From the NCBI GenBank assembly GCA_036676475.1, contig JAKFCU010000032.1, positions 124,001-188,000 on the forward strand: a stretch of 64,000 nucleotides of DNA, in the 5' to 3' direction. Every line of letters begins with the position of its first letter. The first letter of the stretch is position 1. The notes beneath the pieces were generated by a model. That model searched no databases. It was not told the origin of the DNA and saw nothing but the letters and a program-made list of their open reading frames with translations. This stretch comes from LC029 sp036676475. GTDB taxonomy: Bacteria > Bacillota > Bacilli > Aneurinibacillales > RAOX-1. Positions 18,101-25,318 of this stretch are shown piece by piece. The position numbers were made by a program, and so were the translations under genes.

Positions 18101-19021
18101 TTAACGGCATATGGGTGAATCCGGAAGAATTTTCACCCTTTGGCAATAGGGGCATGAAGGACAAATATCCATATTTTCTTTAAAGATTTTTTTTAGGGTA
18201 TAGATAATATGGTGGCTTTCCTGATTGGTATGGAGAATGATCAGAGAGGGTGCCAAGCTAAGAAGAACACTTAAGAGTAAATCCTCATAGCGAATATGTT
18301 TACCTGAAATCTCTAAGGAAATGCCGTTCGTTAAATACGGATACAATCTTTCCCAATGCTCATTGTATAAAAATAAATTCCGGTCATCTTTATGAATGAT
18401 ATGAAGTTGTTGAAGTTGATTATCTTGTTTGCTGACAAATCCCTGTAGAAGTTTTGTATATTCCTTGTATTCTTTATCCATGAGATACTCATCAATCGCA
18501 TGTTCAATGGCATATCTCCATTCTCCCCATTGCTCCTTTAAGCGAAACCGAATAAACCCCTCAAGAAAAAGCTGAGTTTCAAGCCAGAAAAACTCTCCTA
18601 TTTTCTCTGCAATTTTAATCTTCATCTTTTCTTTTCTGAGATGAGAGTAATCATCACCTAATTCATCTATATTTAAGGTGAAATAAATATAGGCAAGAAT
18701 ATTAGAACGGGTCTCTATTTCATGGAATCCATATTCATACATAAGAATATCGTCCAATATTTCTTTTTCCTTGTATTCCACTACATATTCGGCAATGGAT
18801 TGACTGGTTAAACCAATAATAGCCTCCATTATCTCTATGTTATATTCGGATGAGACCCAAAATTGGCAACCAATTTGTATCCAATCCGATTCGTTCTGAT
18901 ATGTTATGTTATAGCCAATTCCGTATGTGGCTAGTGATTTATATTGAATATGTAATATATCTAGAAATAGGTGGAGATACCTTTCATCCTCTTTGGGCAG
19001 CTTAACTTGCAAAAGTTTCAT
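18101..19021 (-). CDS. ytxC: Putative sporulation protein YtxC
   Basis: 306-residue protein resembling the YtxC family (DUF of Bacillales sporulation proteins), found upstream of thrS/infC in Bacillus. It is AT-rich with many Glu/Lys/Ile helices and no signal peptide; the C terminus carries a cysteine cluster CPSCPYCQR. Molecular function unknown. thrS, usually between ytxC and infC, is not here. ATG at 19021 follows AGGAGG. Confidence 0.75.
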   Translation of the reverse strand: MKLLQVKLPKEDERYLHLFLDILHIQYKSLATYGIGYNITYQNESDWIQIGCQFWVSSEYNIEIMEAIIGLTSQSIAEYVVEYKEKEILDDILMYEYGFHEIETRSNILAYIYFTLNIDELGDDYSHLRKEKMKIKIAEKIGEFFWLETQLFLEGFIRFRLKEQWGEWRYAIEHAIDEYLMDKEYKEYTKLLQGFVSKQDNQLQQLHIIHKDDRNLFLYNEHWERLYPYLTNGISLEISGKHIRYEDLLLSVLLSLAPSLIILHTNQESHHIIYTLKKIFKENMDICPSCPYCQRVKILPDSPICR

Positions 19022-19147
19022 GAAACACCTCCTTTTACCTAGGTTTCGCTCACTGATTCTTGATTATTAGTATATGAATGCTTAAATCGGTTATACATTA
19101 GAATACGGAAAACAAGTAATTGATAGCATTTTTAATTTATTCTCTCT

Positions 19148-19190
19148 AAGAAAGCTATTAGCGTAGCCTAATGCGTATTTCATCACTATA
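19148..19190 (+). repeat. Degenerate copy of intergenic repeat family 1
   Basis: AAGAAAGCTATTAGCGTAGC and ATGCGTAT match the family core, but the TATAATACTTTCC part has decayed. Confidence 0.6.
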
Positions 19191-19209
19191 CTAGTCTAAA
19201 AGAAAACAA

Positions 19210-19253
19210 TAAAAAACCTTACTTACTCCATCTCTGAAGTAAACAAGGCCTAT
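19210..19253 (-). terminator. Terminator of the YhfH-like gene
   Basis: CCTTgTTTACTtC paired with GgAGTAAgTAAGG around a six-base loop, then TTTTTT on the minus strand. Confidence 0.85.
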
Positions 19254-19294
19254 CTAACTACACCATTTATATTCAATTTTTCACCTTCTCTTTA

Positions 19295-19426
19295 TTATTC
19301 GTGATTTTTACCAAAGCATTTTGTGCATTCATAGATGTATGATTCTGCTTGCTCTTCGAAGTGCTCTCCACACTCACGGCACTCTTTTAGAGGGATATTA
19401 CGATAGAAATCAAGTGTCTTTGTCAT
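19295..19426 (-). CDS. YhfH-like small zinc-ribbon protein
   Basis: A 43-residue protein starting MTKTLDFYRNIPLKECRECG and ending CTKCFGKNHE. Two Cys pairs, CxxC at about residues 16-19 and 34-37, make a zinc ribbon of the kind annotated YhfH in Bacillus. It has its own promoter, an AAGGAGAG ribosome site and a terminator, so it is clearly expressed as a single gene. Function unknown. Confidence 0.85.
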   Translation of the reverse strand: MTKTLDFYRNIPLKECRECGEHFEEQAESYIYECTKCFGKNHE

Positions 19427-19464
19427 TTCAGGTTCTCTCCTTTAAGTAAGTGGTTTATGTATTC

Positions 19465-19493
19465 ATTGTAATATAACAGAATCACGAAGTCAA
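19465..19493 (-). promoter_or_regulatory. Sigma-A promoter of the YhfH-like gene
   Basis: TTGACT (19488-19493), 17-base spacer, TACAAT (19465-19470), 39 bases before the start codon. Confidence 0.85.
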
Positions 19494-19644
19494 TATCTGT
19501 TATATATTTTTTATCTTACTAAAGTACCCTATTCGATTATTGTGTATTAATTGGAGAGTTTTGGGAAAAGCACAACAAAAAGACGCTCCAGATAAGGAAC
19601 GCCAAGAATAACTCTCATTTCACATAAAAACTGAATCAAAGGAG

Positions 19645-19672
19645 TTATCCACATAATACCACTTTATCCACA
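19645..19672 (+). promoter_or_regulatory. Pair of consensus DnaA boxes
   Basis: TTATCCACA occurs at 19645-19653 and again at 19664-19672, same strand, 19 bases apart. Both are perfect matches to the high-affinity DnaA box. They lie outside any gene, just upstream of the promoter of a predicted small RNA. Confidence 0.8.
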
Positions 19673-19684
19673 ATCTGATAAGTG

Positions 19685-19793
19685 TATAATGACAGTACTC
19701 CAATCATTGGTATATAATCATAATGCCAAGTACATACCGTACTAGGTTGAGAGCTTGCCTTCCAAAGTGGTTGTTGGAAGGCATTTTTTTTGT
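19685..19793 (+). ncRNA. Candidate small RNA with promoter and terminator
   Basis: Two -10 elements are present: TATAAT at 19685-19690, and TATAAT at 19713-19718 preceded 18 bases upstream by ATGACA. A plus-strand terminator follows (19756-19783: GCCTTCCA paired with TGGAAGGC, then eight T). No open reading frame with a ribosome site lies between, and no plus-strand gene ends here, so the terminator would close an RNA of about 70-100 nt. The stretch 19500-19644 holds no recognised feature. Confidence 0.5.
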
Positions 19794-19812
19794 TTACTCA
19801 ATGCTACCCTTA

Positions 19813-20925
19813 TTAATTTTTCATCACAAAATCAGATTCAGCAGACTCTCCTTCATGATACACGCGCAGGATCTCATATTTGGTATTTCGTTGGGCAGGA
19901 ATTTTTCCCGCTTCACGGATAAGCTGAAGAATTTGATTGGTATTCACCTTATGTGTACATGCCGCGGCAGATACCACATTTTCCTCCATCATGGTTGAAC
20001 CGAAATCATTACAGCCATAGCTTAAAGACTGCTTTCCGACTTTAGCACCCATGGTCACCCATGAGGCTTGGAGGTTAGCAATATTATCAAGCATCAAACG
20101 GCTAATAGCAACTGTCTTGAGGTATTCCTCATCGGTTACCTTTTCAGCCTTTAGATTGGTATTATCCGGTTGAAACGTCCAAATGATAAACGCTTTGAAT
20201 CCTTCTTTCATTTCGTCCTGAGCCTCCCGAATTCGGAGCAAGGACAGAATGCGCTCCTCATAGCTTTCCCCAAACCCAATCACCATGGTCGCCGTGGTCG
20301 ATAACCCCACCCGATTGGCGGTTTTCATAACCTCGATCCATTCCTTCCAAGATCCCTTTTTGCGGCTAATCTTCATTCTGGTCCGATCATCCAAGATCTC
20401 CCCCCCGGCTCCTGGCAAGGAATCCAGTCCTGCAGCATGAAGCTCCTTTAAAACCGTTTCTACTGGAAGTTCAGACACCTCGGCAATGCGGACAACTTCC
20501 GCAACAGATAAGGAATGCATATGAATTTGTGGAAAATGCTGCTTTATTTTTTGTAATAGTTGAGTATAGTAATCAAGCTTAAGACCCGGATGAGTCCCAC
20601 CTTGCATCAAAATCTCGGTTCCATTGACATCCACCGTCTCTTGGATCTTTTGCAAGATCTGCTCATCGGATAGCACATAACCTTCTTCATGTCCTGGAGG
20701 ACGATAAAAAGCGCAGAAACGGCAATACGTATCACATATGTTGGTATAATTGACGTTTCTCCCAATGACAAACGTGGTAATCGGTTCTGGATGCCATTTT
20801 TTCATGATCTCGTTGGCTGCCTGGCCGATCACTTCTATTTCATTGCTTTCATATAGCCGAATTCCATCTTCGAGTGTTAGGCGTTCTCCTTGAAGAGCAC
20901 GGTCCAAAATTTCTTGAATAGACAT
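19813..20925 (-). CDS. mqnC: Cyclic dehypoxanthinyl futalosine synthase (radical SAM)
   Basis: Radical SAM enzyme that cyclises dehypoxanthinyl futalosine in the futalosine route to menaquinone; 370 residues. The cluster motif is CDTYCRFCAFYRPPGHEEGY (Cys 64, 68, 71), typical of MqnC rather than MqnE. The rest is a TIM barrel with the C-terminal GANDxG-like GCNDFGSTMMEENV. GGAGG precedes ATG 20925. It is the last gene after nrdR-dnaB-dnaI, separated from dnaI by a family 2 element. Other mqn genes are outside the window. Confidence 0.9.
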   Translation of the reverse strand: MSIQEILDRALQGERLTLEDGIRLYESNEIEVIGQAANEIMKKWHPEPITTFVIGRNVNYTNICDTYCRFCAFYRPPGHEEGYVLSDEQILQKIQETVDVNGTEILMQGGTHPGLKLDYYTQLLQKIKQHFPQIHMHSLSVAEVVRIAEVSELPVETVLKELHAAGLDSLPGAGGEILDDRTRMKISRKKGSWKEWIEVMKTANRVGLSTTATMVIGFGESYEERILSLLRIREAQDEMKEGFKAFIIWTFQPDNTNLKAEKVTDEEYLKTVAISRLMLDNIANLQASWVTMGAKVGKQSLSYGCNDFGSTMMEENVVSAAACTHKVNTNQILQLIREAGKIPAQRNTKYEILRVYHEGESAESDFVMKN

Positions 20926-20938
20926 GAGTTTCCTCCTT

Positions 20939-21071
20939 CACCTAAATGCTGGTGTCCTGTATCGAATACACTTCCCTTCACCAGCGTCTCCCCCCTCTTG
21001 ACATTGAGGTATCTTGATGTCAGTTACCCTAATGTCATGAGGAGGGAGGATGTGCCCTTCAGGGCCCTTTA
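20939..21071 (-). repeat. Family 2 two-hairpin element (copy a, dnaI-mqnC), with inserted hairpin
   Basis: Minus sense: begins on the dnaI stop, hairpin 1 GCCC-tgaa-GGGC (21054-21067), then hairpin 2 with arms GCTGGTG (20979-20985) and CACCAGC (20948-20954) around GAAGGGAAGTGTATTCGA, ending at the mqnC ribosome site. Unlike other copies, about 65 bases at 20987-21052 are inserted between the hairpins; they form their own near-perfect stem of about 24 bp (CTCCCTCCTCATGACATT with its imperfect complement). Confidence 0.75.
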
Positions 21072-22013
21072 CTTATTCATCCTTAGGTTCTCCCCATCAA
21101 CAAAAAAGCAAGCGGTATAATGAATAATCCTTTCCATAATCCTTTTCGCCTTCATTTGCTCAATTCCTCCCTTAGCAGAGTGAGACAAATGCTCTTCAAG
21201 TAATTCATAGCTATAGTTTGAGGTATACAAGGTTGGCAGATTTTCAGCTATTCTATACTGTAAGATGGCTCCCAAGATTTCGTCTCTTGCCCAAGGGGAT
21301 AAGGTTTCAGCTCCGATATCATCCAATATGAGGACAGGCACCTTTTTTAAAGTATCTACCTTTTCCTGTAAAGAATGGTCTTGTAAAGAGTCTTTAATCT
21401 CCCGAAAAAAGTCCGGAGTATAAACCATAAGGGAGGATATCCCACGATCTGCTAACTTCCTGGCCGTTGCTGCCATTAAATAGCTTTTCCCTACACCCAA
21501 TGGACCATATAAATAAACACCTTTCATTTTTTGTTCACGGCTGCCAGGTTCAACCTTTAGACAAAACTCCATAAGCCCACGAAAAGCTCCAAAGCGTGGA
21601 GCATCCTGAACAAAATTTTGAAAAGTCGCAGCTAATACATCTCTTGGAATATAGTGTGATCTGATCAAATTTTCCCTCCGTTTTTGTTCTTGGTAATGAA
21701 TCCATCTAGAACACGGAGAATAAATCGTTTCAATATAAGAAATGGACCAAGTTAATTTCGCTTGATGGCCTTTAATGAGATTAGGGCACCCTTCTAATCC
21801 ATTACATTGATTGCAATGATTTTGCTCCTCTATAGCTTGATCGCATTTTAATAAAGATCCCTCAATGGCCTCTAGTGTCACTTTTGGAAATTCCGCCTGA
21901 AGCTCTTTTACTAACGGATGCTCTATGATGTTCTGCTTGATTTCATCGAGGGATGGCAAATGCGCTGGCTGCTTCCATTTCAGTTGAGACAAAGCTTGAT
22001 TAATCGATTGCAT
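21069..22013 (-). CDS. dnaI: Primosomal protein DnaI (helicase loader)
   Basis: AAA+ ATPase that loads the replicative helicase DnaC; 314 residues. An N-terminal zinc-type region carries Cys/His (CNQCNGLEGCPN near residue 67). The ATPase core has Walker A GPLGVGKSYLM (about 171) and Walker B VLILDDIGAE (about 233). GGGGGGG lies before the ATG. It follows dnaB by 18 bases, as in Bacillus. Confidence 0.94.
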   Translation of the reverse strand: MQSINQALSQLKWKQPAHLPSLDEIKQNIIEHPLVKELQAEFPKVTLEAIEGSLLKCDQAIEEQNHCNQCNGLEGCPNLIKGHQAKLTWSISYIETIYSPCSRWIHYQEQKRRENLIRSHYIPRDVLAATFQNFVQDAPRFGAFRGLMEFCLKVEPGSREQKMKGVYLYGPLGVGKSYLMAATARKLADRGISSLMVYTPDFFREIKDSLQDHSLQEKVDTLKKVPVLILDDIGAETLSPWARDEILGAILQYRIAENLPTLYTSNYSYELLEEHLSHSAKGGIEQMKAKRIMERIIHYTACFFVDGENLRMNK

Positions 22014-22031
22014 ATCATCCCCCCCTTTCTA

Positions 22032-23501
22032 TCAATCTATTTCTCCTAAAGCTCGCAGCAATTCCTCTGCCTGCCTTTTTTGCTCGTCATCTAATTCCCC
22101 AGGTGAACCGGAAGAAGAGGTTGAAGCATTGTTTTGTCTGATAACCCACTCCGGCAGGATATCCTTTTTCCCTGATGGTGCGCTTTTTTTCGGGAAGGAG
22201 CTTTTTCTTTCATTGGATTTATCAGCTGCATTCCCTTTTTGCTTGATTTCCTGATGAAGCTGCTTGGCTTGCTCTAACGCTTCCTCCACCGTTTTGATGT
22301 TTAATCTCTTCCAATGGGTAGCAATTTTAAAAATTAAGGAACGAGGTAGCTGTTTATTATTGGTCAACATGACATAATCAAGGAGTACGTTGATAACCCC
22401 AGTTGGTAAAAGGTAAGTCTGGGCTAATTCTTCTACAATCTTCATATCGGCAGGAGACACTTTGCTCCCGCCCTGGTACTGTTCCAATAACGTAATGGGT
22501 GATAACACCGACAATGCATTTCTATGCTGATCTTCCATTGTCATGGTCGCTTTGGGCGGATCATTTGAGTTTTTACTCGCTACATCTGTAAAAGAGGGTT
22601 GTCTGGTAATGACAGGAACTCCTTTATGTTCCTGTTCATACCATTTTTTTACTAAGAGTCGCAACTTTTCTATGTTAATTTCATTGTCTTCATTTAAAAT
22701 GTAGGGATCGTTTAAAAAATAAGAGAGTTGAAAATCATCCAGTAAATAAAAGAAGGACAACTTTTTGAGAACTTCCTTTAATTCTGGCGATAATTTTCTC
22801 TTCCCATTCCAAGACTTTGGAAGGGATGCCTCCAAAAAGGCAAAGTCCGGATCATTTTCAGTTAGTTGAATGGGGTTCTCCTGTCGCTCCAGGCCGTTAA
22901 TCGTAGCAACAGGATACAACGAATCCATTTCAGATATGAAATGCTCCGTTTCTGAACCGGCCGCTACCATCAGTTCTGAAGGGGAAATACTGCTGAAAAC
23001 TTCATCAAAGCTTTTTGTCATTTCTTTGCGAATTCCCTTTGAATGATCCTCCGGTTCTTTACCGACCAACTTTTCTCGAAGGGACTTGTATTTCAGCTTT
23101 CCCACACGATTCAATAAAATAATACTCATCAAGTCATCGGCAAAAAAATGAGTAGGCGATATCGGAGGCTGGATCCAATATTCATAGTGATAGGCTCCTG
23201 TCTCACTTTCCACTTTTACCGTTCTCAACAGGCCAACAGCCTCTAAATTTTCTCTGGCCTTCATGATCTGATCCAGAGAAGTTCCCATCATACTCATTAA
23301 GCCACGGTGGGTTCCATAAACCGACTGTTTCCAATCCAGGATTAATTCGTGATACAAGGTCACGTAAAGGCATACTGAAAGCGGTCCTATCAACGGTTGA
23401 TAGAGTTGGGTAATATAAACAAGTTCCAATGGACCCATACTCCCCTTTACTCGCAGGCAGTATTGATCACTAGGAACAACTTCTTTCCAAGCAAACCCCA
23501 T
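22032..23501 (-). CDS. dnaB: Replication initiation and membrane attachment protein DnaB
   Basis: Low-GC Gram-positive primosome protein (not a helicase), 489 residues, that helps load the helicase with DnaD and DnaI. DnaD/DnaB-type winged-helix and C-terminal (DDBH2) domains; the latter is near TYLLPTGVINVLLDYVMLTN at about 365. A low-complexity Ser/Lys/Pro linker lies before the C terminus. It starts 75 bases after nrdR. Confidence 0.93.
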   Translation of the reverse strand: MGFAWKEVVPSDQYCLRVKGSMGPLELVYITQLYQPLIGPLSVCLYVTLYHELILDWKQSVYGTHRGLMSMMGTSLDQIMKARENLEAVGLLRTVKVESETGAYHYEYWIQPPISPTHFFADDLMSIILLNRVGKLKYKSLREKLVGKEPEDHSKGIRKEMTKSFDEVFSSISPSELMVAAGSETEHFISEMDSLYPVATINGLERQENPIQLTENDPDFAFLEASLPKSWNGKRKLSPELKEVLKKLSFFYLLDDFQLSYFLNDPYILNEDNEINIEKLRLLVKKWYEQEHKGVPVITRQPSFTDVASKNSNDPPKATMTMEDQHRNALSVLSPITLLEQYQGGSKVSPADMKIVEELAQTYLLPTGVINVLLDYVMLTNNKQLPRSLIFKIATHWKRLNIKTVEEALEQAKQLHQEIKQKGNAADKSNERKSSFPKKSAPSGKKDILPEWVIRQNNASTSSSGSPGELDDEQKRQAEELLRALGEID

Positions 23502-23575
23502 TCTCCTAAACTCCCTTACATGATGATCGTTTCATTATATCACCCAGAATATAGATAAACCCACCCTCAAATATT

Positions 23576-24049
23576 TCAAGGAGTGGCGTTCTTTTTGCTA
23601 TTGCCCAATAATTCCTCTAGCTCTTGAATGAAGACGTTAATATCTTTAAATTGACGATAAACCGAAGCAAATCGGACATAGGAAACTTCATCTACTTCAT
23701 AGAGGGCCTTCATGACCAGTTCACCAATATCCTGACTATTGATTTCCACTCGCCCAGAACCACGTAATTCTTGTCCGATCTTATCGACAATCTTCTCCAG
23801 GGTTTCTAAGGGAACCGGCCGCTTTTCACAAGCCCGGACAATCCCCCGAAGTATTTTTTCCCGGCTATACTCTTCTCTGGCACCGTCTTTTTTTATGATT
23901 AACAGAGGGGTTTCTTCCACTGTCTCAAAGGTGGTAAAGCGATGACCGCAATCTTCACACTCTCTTCTTCGCCGTATGGATTTGGCGTCATTGACAGGTC
24001 GTGAATCCAACACTCTTGTCCCATTATATTGACATAGAGGGCAACGCAT
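23576..24049 (-). CDS. nrdR: Transcriptional repressor NrdR
   Basis: Zinc-ribbon plus ATP-cone repressor of ribonucleotide reductase genes; 157 residues. N-terminal zinc ribbon CPLCQYNGTRVLDSRP...CEDCGHRF; ATP-cone from residue 49 (LLIIKKDGAREEYSREKILRG). GGGAGGA precedes the ATG. First gene of nrdR-dnaB-dnaI-mqnC. NrdR target boxes were not found in the window. Confidence 0.97.
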   Translation of the reverse strand: MRCPLCQYNGTRVLDSRPVNDAKSIRRRRECEDCGHRFTTFETVEETPLLIIKKDGAREEYSREKILRGIVRACEKRPVPLETLEKIVDKIGQELRGSGRVEINSQDIGELVMKALYEVDEVSYVRFASVYRQFKDINVFIQELEELLGNSKKNATP

Positions 24050-24166
24050 CTCTTCTTCCTCCCATCTTTCATACCCAAATTCGATCTAAATATTTTATTA
24101 CTATTATCCCATACAGTAACAAAAAAAGAAACGCACCGTCTCATCTGCTACATCCTAATGAAGAAC

Positions 24167-24201
24167 AAAAAGGAAACCCGATTTCCAGGTTTCCTTTTTT
24201 A
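24167..24201. terminator. Terminator of pstS
   Basis: AAGGAAACC-cgattt-cc-GGTTTCCTT with a T run on the minus strand, five bases past the pstS stop. Confidence 0.92.
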
Positions 24202-24205
24202 TTTA

Positions 24206-25192
24206 CTATTGAACTAATTTTTTAGCTGCTTCGTATTGATCTGCTGGTAGTGGAACATAACCTACAGCTTTAGACATTTCAGCTGCATTCTCAAGATAGT
24301 ACTGTGTAAAAGCCTTCACTTCCGGTTTATCAGCTAAAGCTTTGCTGCTTGCATAGATATAAAGATAACGAGAAAGCGGCTTGTAGCTTCCGTTGTTGAT
24401 GGTTTCCATAGAAGGTACAATAGCTTGTGCATCTTTATTTTCTTTAATAGGAACAGCTTTCATTTTATCTTGATTTTCTTCAAAGTAAGCAAATCCGAAG
24501 TATCCAAGTGCATTTTTATCTCCAGCAACACCTTGAACTAATACATTGTCATCTTCGGAAGCGGTGTAATCTGAACGGCTTGCTCCCTCTTCCCCATTGA
24601 TGGCTTCCGTGAAGTATCCGAATGTACCGGAGTCAGTTCCTGGTCCATAAAGCTTAATTTCTTCTGCCGGCCATCCTTCACGTACTTCTGACCAAGTTTT
24701 CACTTTACTCTCTGGAGCCCAGAGTTTGTTCAACTCTTCAACCGTTAAGTAATCAACAAATGTGTTTTCTTTGTTGACTACAACTGTGATACCATCATAT
24801 GCAACTGGAAGTTCAATCGCTTCAAATCCTTTTTCCTTGATGGACGTTACTTCTTTATCTTTAATTTTACGGGAAGCATCATTAATATCGGTTTCACCTG
24901 GAATAAACTTTTTGAATCCACCGCTTGTACCGGATACACCAACCGTTACCCGTACATCAGGATTAGCTGCCTGGAACTCTTCAGCTACAGCTTCGGTAAT
25001 GGGAAATACGGTAGAAGATCCGTCTATAAGTACTGTACCAGAAAGTTTTTTACCTTCAGCACCAGGTTGTTCAGCAGCTGGTTTATCTTCCGTTTTCGGT
25101 TGTTCAGCTGCATTTCCCCCACATCCTGTCACTAAGGACATAGCGAGTAATAGAGTAGACATTAGAATTCCAGATTTCTTTAGTACTTTCAC
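24206..25192 (-). CDS. pstS: Phosphate ABC transporter, phosphate-binding lipoprotein PstS
   Basis: Extracellular lipoprotein that captures phosphate for PstCAB; 328 residues. A signal peptide with lipobox LVTGC (Cys 24) is followed by a charged linker and the binding protein fold; phosphate ligands appear in DGSSTVFPIT, GTSGGFKKF and GTDSGTFGYF. The start is GTG (25190-25192) with GGAGGG 8 bases upstream. It is not next to pstC as usual: a chemoreceptor gene separates it from pstCAB, and it has its own Pho-type promoter. Confidence 0.96.
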   Translation of the reverse strand: MKVLKKSGILMSTLLLAMSLVTGCGGNAAEQPKTEDKPAAEQPGAEGKKLSGTVLIDGSSTVFPITEAVAEEFQAANPDVRVTVGVSGTSGGFKKFIPGETDINDASRKIKDKEVTSIKEKGFEAIELPVAYDGITVVVNKENTFVDYLTVEELNKLWAPESKVKTWSEVREGWPAEEIKLYGPGTDSGTFGYFTEAINGEEGASRSDYTASEDDNVLVQGVAGDKNALGYFGFAYFEENQDKMKAVPIKENKDAQAIVPSMETINNGSYKPLSRYLYIYASSKALADKPEVKAFTQYYLENAAEMSKAVGYVPLPADQYEAAKKLVQ

Positions 25193-25247
25193 GATGTTAG
25201 CCCTCCATGTTTTTATTGTTTGTATTATTATGTTCCTTACAGAGACT

Positions 25248-25301
25248 ATAATACACGCCGTATATTGAGGAATTATAATGGAAGTGTAAAGTTAGTGTTA
25301 A
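25248..25301 (-). promoter_or_regulatory. Pho-type promoter of pstS
   Basis: Four hexamers at exact 11-bp spacing: TTAACA (25296-25301), TTTACA (25285-25290), ATTATA (25274-25279), TCAATA (25263-25268); 9 bp later a -10 TATTAT (25248-25253) and no -35. This fits the Bacillus PhoP direct-repeat consensus TT(A/C/T)A(C/T)A. Confidence 0.88.
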
Positions 25302-25318
25302 TCTATTAAGGTATCCTG

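Noticed and set aside
19645..19672. A replication origin at the DnaA boxes
   Set aside because: Only two boxes, no AT-rich melting region beside them, and no dnaA or dnaN nearby.
19813..20925. Reading this gene as mqnE or as a biotin synthase
   Set aside because: The cluster motif followed by RPPGHEEGY and the overall barrel fit MqnC better.
24762..25268. Open frame of 168 codons opposite pstS
   Set aside because: It runs antisense through a well-supported gene and ends in its promoter; no family features.
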